In this document: one piece after another, positions 8,481-16,985 of the stretch
Layout of the letters: the number at the start of each line of letters is the position of its first letter
Numbering within the stretch: position 1 is the stretch's first letter
Source: Sphingomonas trueperi
GTDB lineage: Bacteria > Pseudomonadota > Alphaproteobacteria > Sphingomonadales > Sphingomonadaceae
Assembly: GCF_011927635.1 (NCBI RefSeq)
Contig: NZ_JAATJB010000016.1
Span: forward strand, 1-64,000
Length of the DNA: 64,000 nt
Direction: 5' to 3'
Notes under the pieces: model-generated
What the model saw: the letters and a program-made list of their open reading frames with translations, nothing else
Told to the model about the DNA's origin: nothing
Databases searched by the model: none
Translations under genes and position numbers: made by a program

Positions 8481-9419
8481 TCAGCCCCGTGCCGAGACGA
8501 TCTTCGGCAAGCGCTTGATGGGTTCGACGGTGATGCGGCGGAACCAGGTCTCCGCACCTTCGGATTGCAGCTGGATCCGGCCATGGGTCAGCGGCGTGCG
8601 CTTGCCGTCGGCGCCGATCACGGCCAGGTCGCGCGCCTCGGCGACCGGCACGCCGTTGACGACGTGCACCGCGCGATCGCCCAGCACGTACAGGTCGAGC
8701 ACGTTCCATTCGCCTTCCGGCTTCTCGGCGTCGACCGCGGCCTCGACGTTCCAGGTCGGGGTGCCGTTGATCATGTCGACCATGCGCCCATCGAGGCGGA
8801 AGCGCAGATGCGGCGCGATCAGCGCGTCGTCGAAGGCGACATTGGTGTGGGCGCGGAGCGCCTTGCCCACCATCACCAGCATGCCGGTCGAGCCCTTCAT
8901 GATCTCGAACTCCACGGAGGGCTGCCAGGTGCCGAACACCTCGCCCGGGCGGCCATGGGTATGATAGAGCAGGCCGTTGTTCGGCGGCAGCGTCGCGCGC
9001 GGTGCCCAGCGCTTGGGACCCCATTTGAACTCGAGCCGCAGGTGATAGTCGCGCAGGTCGGCGCGGTGCACCAGGCTGCCCCAGGTCTCGCCCTTCACCC
9101 AGATCGCCGGCTCGCCATCGACGGTGCGCACCGCGAAGTCGCCGCTGGTGTCCCGCAACGTGCCGATCGGAGTCGCGACCGGATCGCCCTTGTAGGTGAT
9201 GCCGGGGTCCGCATAGCCCAGCCAAGGCTGCCAGCCGTCCAGCGACTTGCCGTCGAACAGCCGGATGCGCGCGCCCGCCGGCCTGGGCAGATCGACCAGC
9301 ATGAGTCGCTGCGGCGCGGCGTTGGTCGGGCCGGCGAGGGCGCGGGCGAGGTCCTTGGAGTCCTGGCCGCCGGCCGCCAATGGCAGCGAAAGCAGAAGGG
9401 CGAGCGTACGGAGCATCAT
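8481..9419 (-). CDS. DUF1080 (3-keto-disaccharide hydrolase-like) secreted protein
   Basis: A 312-residue protein with a signal peptide (LRTLALLLSLPLAAG). It carries the DUF1080 concanavalin-like fold, with the family opening IRLFDGKSLDGW and later DYHLRLEFKWG, NNGLLYHTHG, EFEIMKGSTG, GEWNVLDLYVLGDRAVHVVNG and GRIQLQSEGAETWFRRITVEPI. The family is periplasmic or secreted and some members hydrolyse 3-keto-glycosides. Three possible ATGs exist at the start; the one at 9419 has AAGG six bases upstream, while the first (9425) directly abuts it. It is the last gene of the - strand unit led by the receptor at 15753. Confidence 0.85.
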   Translation of the reverse strand: MMLRTLALLLSLPLAAGGQDSKDLARALAGPTNAAPQRLMLVDLPRPAGARIRLFDGKSLDGWQPWLGYADPGITYKGDPVATPIGTLRDTSGDFAVRTVDGEPAIWVKGETWGSLVHRADLRDYHLRLEFKWGPKRWAPRATLPPNNGLLYHTHGRPGEVFGTWQPSVEFEIMKGSTGMLVMVGKALRAHTNVAFDDALIAPHLRFRLDGRMVDMINGTPTWNVEAAVDAEKPEGEWNVLDLYVLGDRAVHVVNGVPVAEARDLAVIGADGKRTPLTHGRIQLQSEGAETWFRRITVEPIKRLPKIVSARG

Positions 9420-9477
9420 GGACATCCTTCGTCGGCGAGGTGAATCGATGGCGTGTCGAGCGTAGCGCCGATCGGCA

Positions 9478-11049
9478 TCAGCGTGCCAGCGGTTCCAGCC
9501 GCAGCAACAGCACGTCGTTTGTCTGCAGCGCGATCGGCACGCTGAGCGTGCCGGACTGCGGCACGGTTACCGTCTCGTCCCGTTCGGGCAGGTCGCGGGT
9601 CAGGCGCTGGAGCGCGGCGACCTGCGTGCCGGTCAGCGCCTTCGGCATGCCGAGGTCGATATAGGCCGAGAACGCGTCATTGTGGCGGTAGCCGGTCCGG
9701 AACAGGCGTAGCGTGTACGTGCCGGGGCGCAGATGGGCCAGCCGCACCGTCGCAGGCGGCGCCGCCCTGGCGGGAACGCGCTTGCCGTAGAAGGAGCGAT
9801 TGCTCACCGGCTGGTCGGGTTGGTGCCAGTCCCACAGCACCACCGCCAGCTTCGCGCCGTCGACGGCGGCAATGCTGTGCGGGTCGCCGGTCGGCATCTC
9901 GCGCCCGCGCAGCGCGTCGAGATATTTGTAGGCGAACCAGGCGGGCTTGCGGATGCCCTGCGGGTTCATCAGCCCGAAGCCGCCCTCGAACGGCGCGGTC
10001 GGCGGGCCGGGTTCCTCGAACAGGTCGCTGAAGGTCCAGTAGCTCATGCCCTGGACGAGGCCCTGCACCGCCTTGAGCTTGGTGAGGATGTACGCCGCGC
10101 TCACATAGGAATCATGGACCAGGTCGCGGGGCGTGTAGCTGGTGCTCCACTCGGTGAAATAGAGCGGCAGGTCGGGCGTGGGCGAGGCGTCGATCTGACG
10201 GCGGACGTTGCGCACGTCGCCGACGATCGCGTCGGGGGAGGGGGAGAGCTTGGTGTCCTGCTTGCCCTGTTCGTCGAGAAAGCCGCCCTCGACGCCGTAG
10301 GTGTGCGTCGTCACGAAGTCGACCGGCGTGCCCCGCTTGTGCATGTCGGCGAGGAATTCGGGCACCCAGGCCGCGCCTGCCGTCGACGGGCCGCCGACGC
10401 GCAGCGCGGGGTCCACTGCCTTGATCGCACGGGCGCTGGCGTCGTACAGGTCGAAATAGGCCTTCTGGTCGGCCTTTTCCCAGAAGCCGTCGAGATTGGG
10501 CTCGTTCCACACCTCGAAGAACCAGCTGCGCACCTCGTCGCGGCCATAGCGTGCCTGCGCGTGGCGAACGAAGGCGACGAGCAGGTCGCGCCATGCCCCC
10601 AGCTCCGGGTGCGAGGTGTTGCCCTTCCAGTAGAAGATCGAATTGTCCGAGGTCTTCAGCGCCTCGGGCGTGAAACCGAGTTCGACGAACGGCTTCACCC
10701 CGCGGGCGAGCAGCTTGTCGTACAGCGCGTCGATGCCGGTCCAGTCATAGGTGATGGCGCCGTTCTTGCGCTGCACCGTCCTCAGCACATCGTGGAAGAT
10801 CGCGTGGAAGCGGACGTAGCGGAAGCCGAGCTCGTCATGCGCAGTCTTGAGCTGGGCCATGGCATCGTCGCGGCGCAGCGTACCCGGATAGTCGGAGCCG
10901 ATCGACAGGTCGAAAAACCGATCGATCGGCGCCTTGGCGGTGGCGACGTCGACGCGGACCGTGCGCGGCGCCGTCTGTGCGCGCAGGGGGGCGCCGGTGA
11001 GCCCCAGCAGCAGTCCGGCGGCGGCGGTGATCCGGTGCAGTCGCTTCAA
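9478..11049 (-). CDS. glycoside hydrolase family 39 (beta-xylosidase-like)
   Basis: A 523-residue exported glycosidase. After a signal peptide (ITAAAGLLLGLTGAPLRAQ) there is a TIM barrel with FRYVRFHAIFHD, the general-acid motif FFEVWNEPN (Glu183) and the nucleophile region YFTEWS, as in GH39 beta-xylosidases. A C-terminal beta-sandwich of about 120 residues follows. I chose a TTG start at 11049, which overlaps the halogenase TGA and has GGGGGAG at a normal distance. An in-frame ATG at 11079 would overlap the upstream gene by 34 bases and lacks a good ribosome site. It probably removes xylosyl units from xylan- or xyloglucan-derived oligosaccharides; other GH39 activities such as alpha-L-iduronidase are less likely here. 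Confidence 0.85.
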   Translation of the reverse strand: MKRLHRITAAAGLLLGLTGAPLRAQTAPRTVRVDVATAKAPIDRFFDLSIGSDYPGTLRRDDAMAQLKTAHDELGFRYVRFHAIFHDVLRTVQRKNGAITYDWTGIDALYDKLLARGVKPFVELGFTPEALKTSDNSIFYWKGNTSHPELGAWRDLLVAFVRHAQARYGRDEVRSWFFEVWNEPNLDGFWEKADQKAYFDLYDASARAIKAVDPALRVGGPSTAGAAWVPEFLADMHKRGTPVDFVTTHTYGVEGGFLDEQGKQDTKLSPSPDAIVGDVRNVRRQIDASPTPDLPLYFTEWSTSYTPRDLVHDSYVSAAYILTKLKAVQGLVQGMSYWTFSDLFEEPGPPTAPFEGGFGLMNPQGIRKPAWFAYKYLDALRGREMPTGDPHSIAAVDGAKLAVVLWDWHQPDQPVSNRSFYGKRVPARAAPPATVRLAHLRPGTYTLRLFRTGYRHNDAFSAYIDLGMPKALTGTQVAALQRLTRDLPERDETVTVPQSGTLSVPIALQTNDVLLLRLEPLAR

Positions 11050-12593
11050 GAGATCGTCTCCCCCTTCGGATATCGGCATTGGATTCGCGGCTCTCGCGCC
11101 GCATCCGCGCGGCAGGTTCGAGCGACGAAATGGTCGTGCGCGGGCAGGCGCGGCAGCGCCGCCAGCAGTGCCGCGCGGCGCGCGGCGAACATCTTCTCCA
11201 CCGCCTGAAGCGGCGGGCGGTCGGCGGCGGGATCATGGCCGCGCGGCATGCGGCCCTGGCCGAGCAGCACCGCCACCCAGCTCGCCTCGGCATGCGATTC
11301 GAGATCGTGGAGCGGGACCCGCCCCATCGCGTCCCACAGCGCGAGCTTGTGGGCGAGGCTGTCGGGCAGCGCCATCGCCGCCATGTCGCGCCAGAACGGC
11401 TCGGGGCGGCGGCTGCTGCAGTAATGCGCGATCAGGAAGTCGCGGATCCGCGCATATTCGCCGATCGTCTGGCGATTATATTCGGCAACGATGGCGGGAT
11501 CGGTGGGCCCCTGGCTCGGCATCAGCTCGGCGAGGCGGCCGAGGCCGGTCTGGACCAATTGGAGGCTGGTGGACTCGAGCGGCTCCATGAACCCCGCGGC
11601 CAGCCCGATCGCGACGACATTGTGCGCCCAGAACCGCTCGCGGCGCCCGGTGGTGAACCGCAGCGGGCGCGGATCGCCGATCGCATCGCCGTCGAGGTTC
11701 GCCGCGAGCCGTGCTGCGGCCTCGTCATCGGAAAGATGGGCGCTGCTATAGACCAGCCCGTTGCCGGTGCGGTGCTGGAGCGGGATCCGCCACTGCCAGC
11801 CCACGGTATGGGCGGTGGCGCGGGTGAAGGGTGTGAACCGGCCGGCGCGGGTGCAGCCTTGCGCCAGCGCGCGGTCCGCCGGCAGCCAGCGCGACCAGTC
11901 GACGAAGGGCGTGCCGAGCGCTTCGCCCAGCAGGCGGCTGGCAAAGCCGGTGCAGTCGATGAACAGGTCGGCCGCGATCGCGCGGTCGCCGTCGAGCCGG
12001 AGCGTCGCGAGGTCCCCGGTTCCGGGATCGCGCTCGACCCCGAGGATGCGGCCTTCGACCCGGACGACCCTGCGGGCCTCCGCATAGCTGCGCAGCAGCC
12101 GTGCGTAGAGGCCGGCGTCGAAATGATAGGCATAGCGATATTCGCCTGCCTCGCCCCGCAGCGCCTCGGGAGGCGCGAAACGGTCCTCGGCGGCGGCGCA
12201 GGCGGGCATCGACCATGCGTCGATGGGGTCGGCGATGCGCCCGGCTTCGCGCACGCGGTGCCAGTGGTGGTGCGGGGCGACGCCCTCGATCGGCGGACCG
12301 AAATCGGCGAATCCATGGAAGTGGCGATTGCCGGCCTCGCCCCAGCCGACGAACTCGATGCCGAGCTTGAAGCTGCCCTGCGTGGCCGCGACGAAGTCGG
12401 GCTCGTCCAGGCCGAGCAGCCGGTTGAAGTCGCGCAGGATCGGAACGGTCGCCTCGCCGACGCCGATCGTGCCGATCGCTTCGGACTCGATGAGCGTGAT
12501 CCGCGTCTCCGGCGCCGGTCGCAGCCGTGCGAACAGCGCCGCCGCCATCCAGCCGGCACTGCCGCCGCCCGCGATCAGAATGTGCTGCGCCAT
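11046..12593 (-). CDS. flavin-dependent tryptophan-halogenase family protein
   Basis: A 515-residue flavoprotein. It has the FAD-binding GGGSAGW (9-15), IGVGEATVP, a catalytic-lysine region GSFKLGIEF (Lys76), DCTGFASRLLGEAL, the halogenase signature WxWxIP in VGWQWRIPLQH, and AIGLAAGFMEPLESTSLQLVQ, so all core halogenase motifs are intact. The start at 12593 (MAQHILIAGGG) follows GAGAGGG; a longer frame to 12677 has no family support. In sphingomonads, Caulobacter and Xanthomonas such genes sit beside TonB receptors, and characterised relatives brominate free indole-type substrates. Here it lies between a carbohydrate receptor and GH39, so its natural substrate is unclear. It overlaps the GH39 start. 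Confidence 0.9.
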   Translation of the reverse strand: MAQHILIAGGGSAGWMAAALFARLRPAPETRITLIESEAIGTIGVGEATVPILRDFNRLLGLDEPDFVAATQGSFKLGIEFVGWGEAGNRHFHGFADFGPPIEGVAPHHHWHRVREAGRIADPIDAWSMPACAAAEDRFAPPEALRGEAGEYRYAYHFDAGLYARLLRSYAEARRVVRVEGRILGVERDPGTGDLATLRLDGDRAIAADLFIDCTGFASRLLGEALGTPFVDWSRWLPADRALAQGCTRAGRFTPFTRATAHTVGWQWRIPLQHRTGNGLVYSSAHLSDDEAAARLAANLDGDAIGDPRPLRFTTGRRERFWAHNVVAIGLAAGFMEPLESTSLQLVQTGLGRLAELMPSQGPTDPAIVAEYNRQTIGEYARIRDFLIAHYCSSRRPEPFWRDMAAMALPDSLAHKLALWDAMGRVPLHDLESHAEASWVAVLLGQGRMPRGHDPAADRPPLQAVEKMFAARRAALLAALPRLPAHDHFVARTCRADAAREPRIQCRYPKGETIS

Positions 12594-12705
12594 CGCGGCA
12601 CCCTCTCGATTCTCGTGATTGGTGCGGCCGAGCCTAGGCGCGATCCGCCGTCGATAAAATCCGCCCCCGAAACCCATGCGGGTCCGGGGGCGAGGCAGAG
12701 GAAGC

Positions 12706-15700
12706 TTAGAAGACCGAGCGGAACAGGAAGGCGAAGCGCCGGTCGGTGTCGGTCCAGCTGTAGCGCGGCTTCAGGCTGGGATCGCCCACGTCCAGGAAGG
12801 TGCGCGAGTTGAGCAGGTTATAGCCCTGCACGCCGATCTTGATGTGCTTGTTGAGCGAGTAGAGGATCGAGGCGTCAAGCTGGCCATAGCTCTCCGACCA
12901 GACCGGGTAGTTGAGGTTCGCGGCCGACGTGGTCAGCAGATAGTGCGAGCGCCAGTTATACGCCGCACGCGCCGAGACGCCGTACTTCTCGTACACCAGC
13001 GCCGCATTGTACGAGGTCCGCGACAGGCCCTCCAGCGGCAGGCTGAGCCCGGCGTTGGTGGTCTGGTTGGAGTCGAACACGTTGACCGCGGTATTCTTGC
13101 CGCCCGACGAATCGACGAAGGTGAAGTTGCCGCTGAAGCCGAGGCCGCCGAGCGCACCCGGCAGCATGTCGAAGAACTGGGTATAGCCGAGCTCGAAACC
13201 CTTGATCTTGCCCTTCGATCCGTTGGTCTGCTGGGTCACGTCGAAGGTCAACGTCTGGCCGTTCGAGGTGAAGGTCTGCTGCGTCGCGCCGGCGAAGATG
13301 TAGTTCGAGATGTCCTTGTAGAATCCGGCCAGCGTGATGCTGTTCGAACGCCCGAAGTAATATTCGAGGCTGAGGTCGAACTGGTTCGAGCGGGTCGGCT
13401 TCAGGTTCGGATTGCCGGCGCTGCCCGTGAAGCCGGTGAGGTTGCCGTTGCTGCCGACGCCGGTGGCGATGCCCGTCACCGAATCGAAGTTGAAGCCCAG
13501 CTGCACATAGGGGTTGAGCTGCATGAAGGTCGGGCGGACGATCGCCTTGGCCGCGGCGAAGCGCAGCTGGAGATTGTCCTTGAGGAAGAAGCGCAGGTTC
13601 AGGCTGGGCAGGACGTCGGTATACGAGCCGCTGCCTGCCGTCGCCTGCGTGATCGTGCCGCCGGCGAAGCGGAACGCCGCCGCATAATTGGCGCAATCGG
13701 TGGCGTTCACCGTCTGGCCGGCGCGCGGGCCGGTGGTGATCGGCGTGCCGACGACGCACAGATTGGGCGACGAAGTGGGCGCGGCGATCGAGATCGGCGT
13801 GCCGCTCGCCTCGTTCTCCGTGCGGATCACGCGGACGCCGATATTGCCGTCGAACTTGCCGATCGCGCTCTGGTCCATGCCGAAGCGCAGCAGGGCATAG
13901 CCGGCGTAGGTCCGCTCGATCTGGTTGTTGATGCCGCCCGGCGTCGTCGTGTAGTCGTCGCTCAGCGGCTTCCAGCCGGTGGGCTGGCCGTTCGCATCGA
14001 GCATCTCGGTGCTCTTGAGGTAGCTGTAGGCATTGGCCGTGCCGTTCTGGACGAGGCTGGCCGCCGGGAACCAAAAGCCGGCGCCCGGCTGGGGTACCTT
14101 GCCGCGGAAGAAGTTGTTGTAGTTGATCAGCGACGTCTGGTTGGGCAGGCCGGCGTTCTGCGTGCCGCCGGCGCGGCCGGTCTGGTTGAGGAAGACCGGG
14201 CTGCTCTGATCCCAATACTGCGCCGAGAGCATCGCCCAGTTATAGGTGCTCTGCCGGGTGGTGGCGTTGCGATCGGTGAAGCGGCCGCCGACGCGGAACG
14301 ACTTCAGGACGTCGCTGTCGGTGAAGGTGTACTCCACGTCGGCGCGGCTCGCCCATTCATGCGCTTCGTTGTTCTCGATGTGGTCCATCGCCGCAGCCCA
14401 CCAATAGTCGTTCTTGTTGGTAAGCGACTGGGCGCTGTTGGTAGGCGAGAACGTCATCGAGGGATCGTCGCCGCTGAAGTCGAAGGCGATCGTCGTCGGG
14501 ATGCTGGCGCCGGTGAACGCCGTCATGCTGTACACCTTGGCGGTGGACTTGATGTACTGCAGGTCCGCGCTGACCGACCAGTTCTCGTTCGGCGTCCAGC
14601 GCAGGTTGCCCGAGAAGTCCTGGGTCTTCTTGTCCTGGCTGCCCGCGCGGGTGTCGAGGTTGAGGTTGCGGTTGGCGATGGTGCCCGACTGCAGCTCGCG
14701 GTTCGGCCCGAACTGGTAGCTGCTGTTGTCGGACGAGGGCGTGTCATAGTCGCCCACCGCATATTCGATGTCGTGCGGGGTCGCCTTGGAGATCAGCGCC
14801 TCGAAGGTCAGCTGCAGCGTGTCGCTGGGCTTCCACTGGAACGAGCCGTCGAATGCGGTGCGCTTCTGCTGCCAGTCGATGCGGCGGAAGCCCATGCCGG
14901 CGGGGATGTAGACGTTCGTACCGGCGGCGAGGCCGTCCTGCGGCGCGCTCAGCGTGCCGCGGTCATAGCGGCCGGCAGTAATGCTGTCGGTGCGGTTGCC
15001 GATGTTGTTGATCGAATAGCTGAGCAGCAGGCCCATTTCGCCCAGCGGGGTCTGCCAGCGGCCGCTGGCCAGCGCGTTGCCCGACCAGAAGGTCTTCTTG
15101 CGCAGATCGGCATAGTTTGCGTCGCCGGACAGCGCGAAAACATAGCCCGGCGCGTCGAACGGCTTGCGGGTGCGGAGATTGACGATGCCGCCGATGCCGC
15201 CTTCGACCAGCTCGGCCGAGGGATTCTTGTAGACGTCGACGCCGACCAGCAGGTCCGACGACACGTCCTCGAACGACAGGCCGCGGCCGTTGTTCGCCGA
15301 GAAGACGTCGCGGCCGTTGAGCTCCGAACGGACCCAGGACAGGCCGCGGATGAACACGCCGCCGCCTTCCGACGACAGGCGCGCCGGATCGCGATTCTCG
15401 TTGGTACGCTGGAGCGTGACGCCGGGGACGCGCTGCAGCGCTTCGGAGACCGAGCGGTCGGGCAGGGCGCCGATGTCCTGCGCGGTGATCGAATCGACCA
15501 CCTGTTCGGCGTCGCGCTTGCGGTTGCGCGCGCTCTGCAGTGAGGCGCGGATGCCGGTGACGACGATTTCCTGGGCGCCGTCCCCAGCGGTCGCGTCCTG
15601 GGTCGCGGCTTCGCTGCCCTGGGGGGCCGCGGCGGCGGTCTGGGCGAGCGCGGTGCCCGACAGGCCGAGCAATGACAGCGTTGCCAGTGACGCGCCGGCG

Positions 15701-15753
15701 CGCAGCGCTGTGGTCAACGACGAAACATGGATAGGTGAAAAGCGGTTGATCAT
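12706..15753 (-). CDS. TonB-dependent receptor of the halogenase/GH39 locus
   Basis: A 1015-residue outer-membrane receptor. A signal peptide (about 1-38, ending GTALAQ) is followed by a TonB-box-like EIVVTGIRASLQSARNRK, then a plug with DSITAQDIGALPDRSVSEALQRVPGVTLQR and FIRGLSWVRSELNGRDVFS, ending in the usual C-terminal Phe. The start at 15753 has AGGGAGGGG close upstream; a frame extending to 15852 lacks signal-peptide character before this Met. The plug style is that of Caulobacter/Xanthomonas carbohydrate receptors. The gene leads a - strand unit with halogenase, GH39 and DUF1080, and has a putative operator at 15925-15940 in its 205-base upstream gap. Xylo- or xyloglucan-oligosaccharides are the likely cargo by context. 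Confidence 0.9.
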   Translation of the reverse strand: MINRFSPIHVSSLTTALRAGASLATLSLLGLSGTALAQTAAAAPQGSEAATQDATAGDGAQEIVVTGIRASLQSARNRKRDAEQVVDSITAQDIGALPDRSVSEALQRVPGVTLQRTNENRDPARLSSEGGGVFIRGLSWVRSELNGRDVFSANNGRGLSFEDVSSDLLVGVDVYKNPSAELVEGGIGGIVNLRTRKPFDAPGYVFALSGDANYADLRKKTFWSGNALASGRWQTPLGEMGLLLSYSINNIGNRTDSITAGRYDRGTLSAPQDGLAAGTNVYIPAGMGFRRIDWQQKRTAFDGSFQWKPSDTLQLTFEALISKATPHDIEYAVGDYDTPSSDNSSYQFGPNRELQSGTIANRNLNLDTRAGSQDKKTQDFSGNLRWTPNENWSVSADLQYIKSTAKVYSMTAFTGASIPTTIAFDFSGDDPSMTFSPTNSAQSLTNKNDYWWAAAMDHIENNEAHEWASRADVEYTFTDSDVLKSFRVGGRFTDRNATTRQSTYNWAMLSAQYWDQSSPVFLNQTGRAGGTQNAGLPNQTSLINYNNFFRGKVPQPGAGFWFPAASLVQNGTANAYSYLKSTEMLDANGQPTGWKPLSDDYTTTPGGINNQIERTYAGYALLRFGMDQSAIGKFDGNIGVRVIRTENEASGTPISIAAPTSSPNLCVVGTPITTGPRAGQTVNATDCANYAAAFRFAGGTITQATAGSGSYTDVLPSLNLRFFLKDNLQLRFAAAKAIVRPTFMQLNPYVQLGFNFDSVTGIATGVGSNGNLTGFTGSAGNPNLKPTRSNQFDLSLEYYFGRSNSITLAGFYKDISNYIFAGATQQTFTSNGQTLTFDVTQQTNGSKGKIKGFELGYTQFFDMLPGALGGLGFSGNFTFVDSSGGKNTAVNVFDSNQTTNAGLSLPLEGLSRTSYNAALVYEKYGVSARAAYNWRSHYLLTTSAANLNYPVWSESYGQLDASILYSLNKHIKIGVQGYNLLNSRTFLDVGDPSLKPRYSWTDTDRRFAFLFRSVF

Positions 15754-15924
15754 GAGTCCCCTCCCTGAGCGCCTGTCGGCGCCGATCGCAGATGGTTTGG
15801 CGGCAGCATGAAATGGCATGGCCGCGCGACGGTGCCGGTGTGGTCCCGGCATCCCGATGTTCGCGCTACCATCTGCTCCGATTTATCGCAACAATAATGT
15901 GAAACAAGGGTTTACCCATGAAAG

Positions 15925-15940
15925 CTGTTCACGTTAACAG
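15925..15940 (-). promoter_or_regulatory. LacI-type operator upstream of the receptor
   Basis: CTGTTCACGTTAACAG is a 16-base dyad with a central ACGT, matching its own reverse complement except for one base pair position in each half. It lies 172 bases upstream of the receptor start in an otherwise non-coding gap. The central CG and A/T-rich half-sites fit LacI-family operators. It differs from the other two operators in the window. Confidence 0.45.
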
Positions 15941-15958
15941 TGTTGGTTTCCCGCCAAA

Positions 15959-16762
15959 TCAGCGGCTTGTGCGTGGGGGACGGAGCGCAATGCGGATGGC
16001 CTTCGCCGCTACTGGCGCCATGCGGGCATAGCCGTCGGGCAGGGGGTGAATGCCGTCGCGCGTATAGGCGGCGCGCATCCTGCCGGTATCGTCCGCGAGC
16101 ACGGCATCATAGTCGGCAAACGCGAAATGCCGTTTGGCGGCGAGGGCGCGGAGGGCGGCGTTGATTCGGCGGAGCTCGGCAGGCTTGCGCTCCTTCACGA
16201 CGGCGCGCGCGGCATCGCCATAGTCGTTTACCGGGAGGATCGAGCACAGCACCACGGCGATGCCATGCGCCGTGGCGATATCGGCCATCGCCTCGACATT
16301 GGCGACGATCGAGTCGACGGTCTCGATCTGGAGAAAACCGGTCACGTCGTTGACGCCGCCGAGGATCACCACCGCACGTGGATGCAGCGCGACGACGTCC
16401 TGCTCGAATCGTACCAGCATCTGCGCGGTCACCTGGCTGCCGATGCCGCGATTGACATAGGGCTTGCCCGGGAAGCTGCGGGCCAGATCCCATCCGTCGG
16501 TGATCGAATCGCCGATGAACACGACGCGTTCCTCGCCTCGCTTCGGCGGGGGCAGCGCGGCGTTGGCGGCGGCGTAGAGGTAGCGTTCGCCGAAATCCTG
16601 CAGCATGCTCGGCGCAAGTTTGGCGCGGAACGGGCCGAGCCACGGACCCCATTCGCGACGATCGTCGACGGTGCGTCGTTCAGGACTGGAGCGATAGGGT
16701 TGCTGCGGATCGGCAGCGCCGGCCACCAGCAGGGCGAGCAAAGGTGCGACGACACGGATCAT
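15959..16762 (-). CDS. SGNH/GDSL hydrolase, exported (probable acetylesterase)
   Basis: A 267-residue SGNH hydrolase with a short signal peptide (MIRVVAPLLALLVAGAAD). Block I is GDSITDGW with nucleophile Ser86, a block II/III Gly-Asn pair lies in RGIGSQ and ILGGVND, and block V is DGIHPLPDGY, supplying the catalytic Asp and His. This type cleaves acetyl esters from polysaccharides or lipids. Being next to xyloglucan and xylan genes it may deacetylate oligosaccharides. The N-terminal 50 residues before the core are not recognised. The ribosome site is weak and the start is taken from the signal peptide. Its promoter would face the GH74 operon promoter across 223 bases. Confidence 0.8.
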   Translation of the reverse strand: MIRVVAPLLALLVAGAADPQQPYRSSPERRTVDDRREWGPWLGPFRAKLAPSMLQDFGERYLYAAANAALPPPKRGEERVVFIGDSITDGWDLARSFPGKPYVNRGIGSQVTAQMLVRFEQDVVALHPRAVVILGGVNDVTGFLQIETVDSIVANVEAMADIATAHGIAVVLCSILPVNDYGDAARAVVKERKPAELRRINAALRALAAKRHFAFADYDAVLADDTGRMRAAYTRDGIHPLPDGYARMAPVAAKAIRIALRPPRTSR

Positions 16763-16916
16763 GCCGCAGGCGATCCCGCCAACGAAGGAAAACGAGCAAG
16801 TCTCTGCACCATAGCGATATTCCTCCTGATGTGCATGAATTCACGCGGGCACCGATTACGATCCCAGCAATTTATCAGTAAAAGTAAATTTCAATACGGC
16901 GGTTCCCTTCTGCAAC

Positions 16917-16930
16917 TGGTAGCGCTAACC
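16917..16930 (+). promoter_or_regulatory. XylR/LacI-type operator of the xyloglucan operon
   Basis: TGGTAGCGCTAACC; its reverse complement GGTTAGCGCTACCA differs by one base from the Caulobacter xylose operator motif TGTTAGCGCTACCA, as I recall it. It lies 56 bases upstream of the GH74 start, in the gap between divergent SGNH and GH74 genes. Just after it are two direct copies of CCTGTTGGT at 16929-16937 and 16956-16964. A LacI-family repressor responding to xylose or a xyloglucan sugar is the likely reader; it is not encoded in this window. Confidence 0.6.
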
Positions 16931-16985
16931 TGTTGGTGTGCGATCGTAAAAACAGCCTGTTGGTTCGCTGCGGGAGGGGAGAGGA

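Noticed and set aside
9240-9470. Possible extra small genes around the start of the DUF1080 gene
   Set aside because: All are antisense or out-of-frame short frames without support.
12676-15543. 955-codon + strand frame opposite the second receptor
   Set aside because: No family motif, signal peptide or ribosome site; antisense shadow of the receptor.
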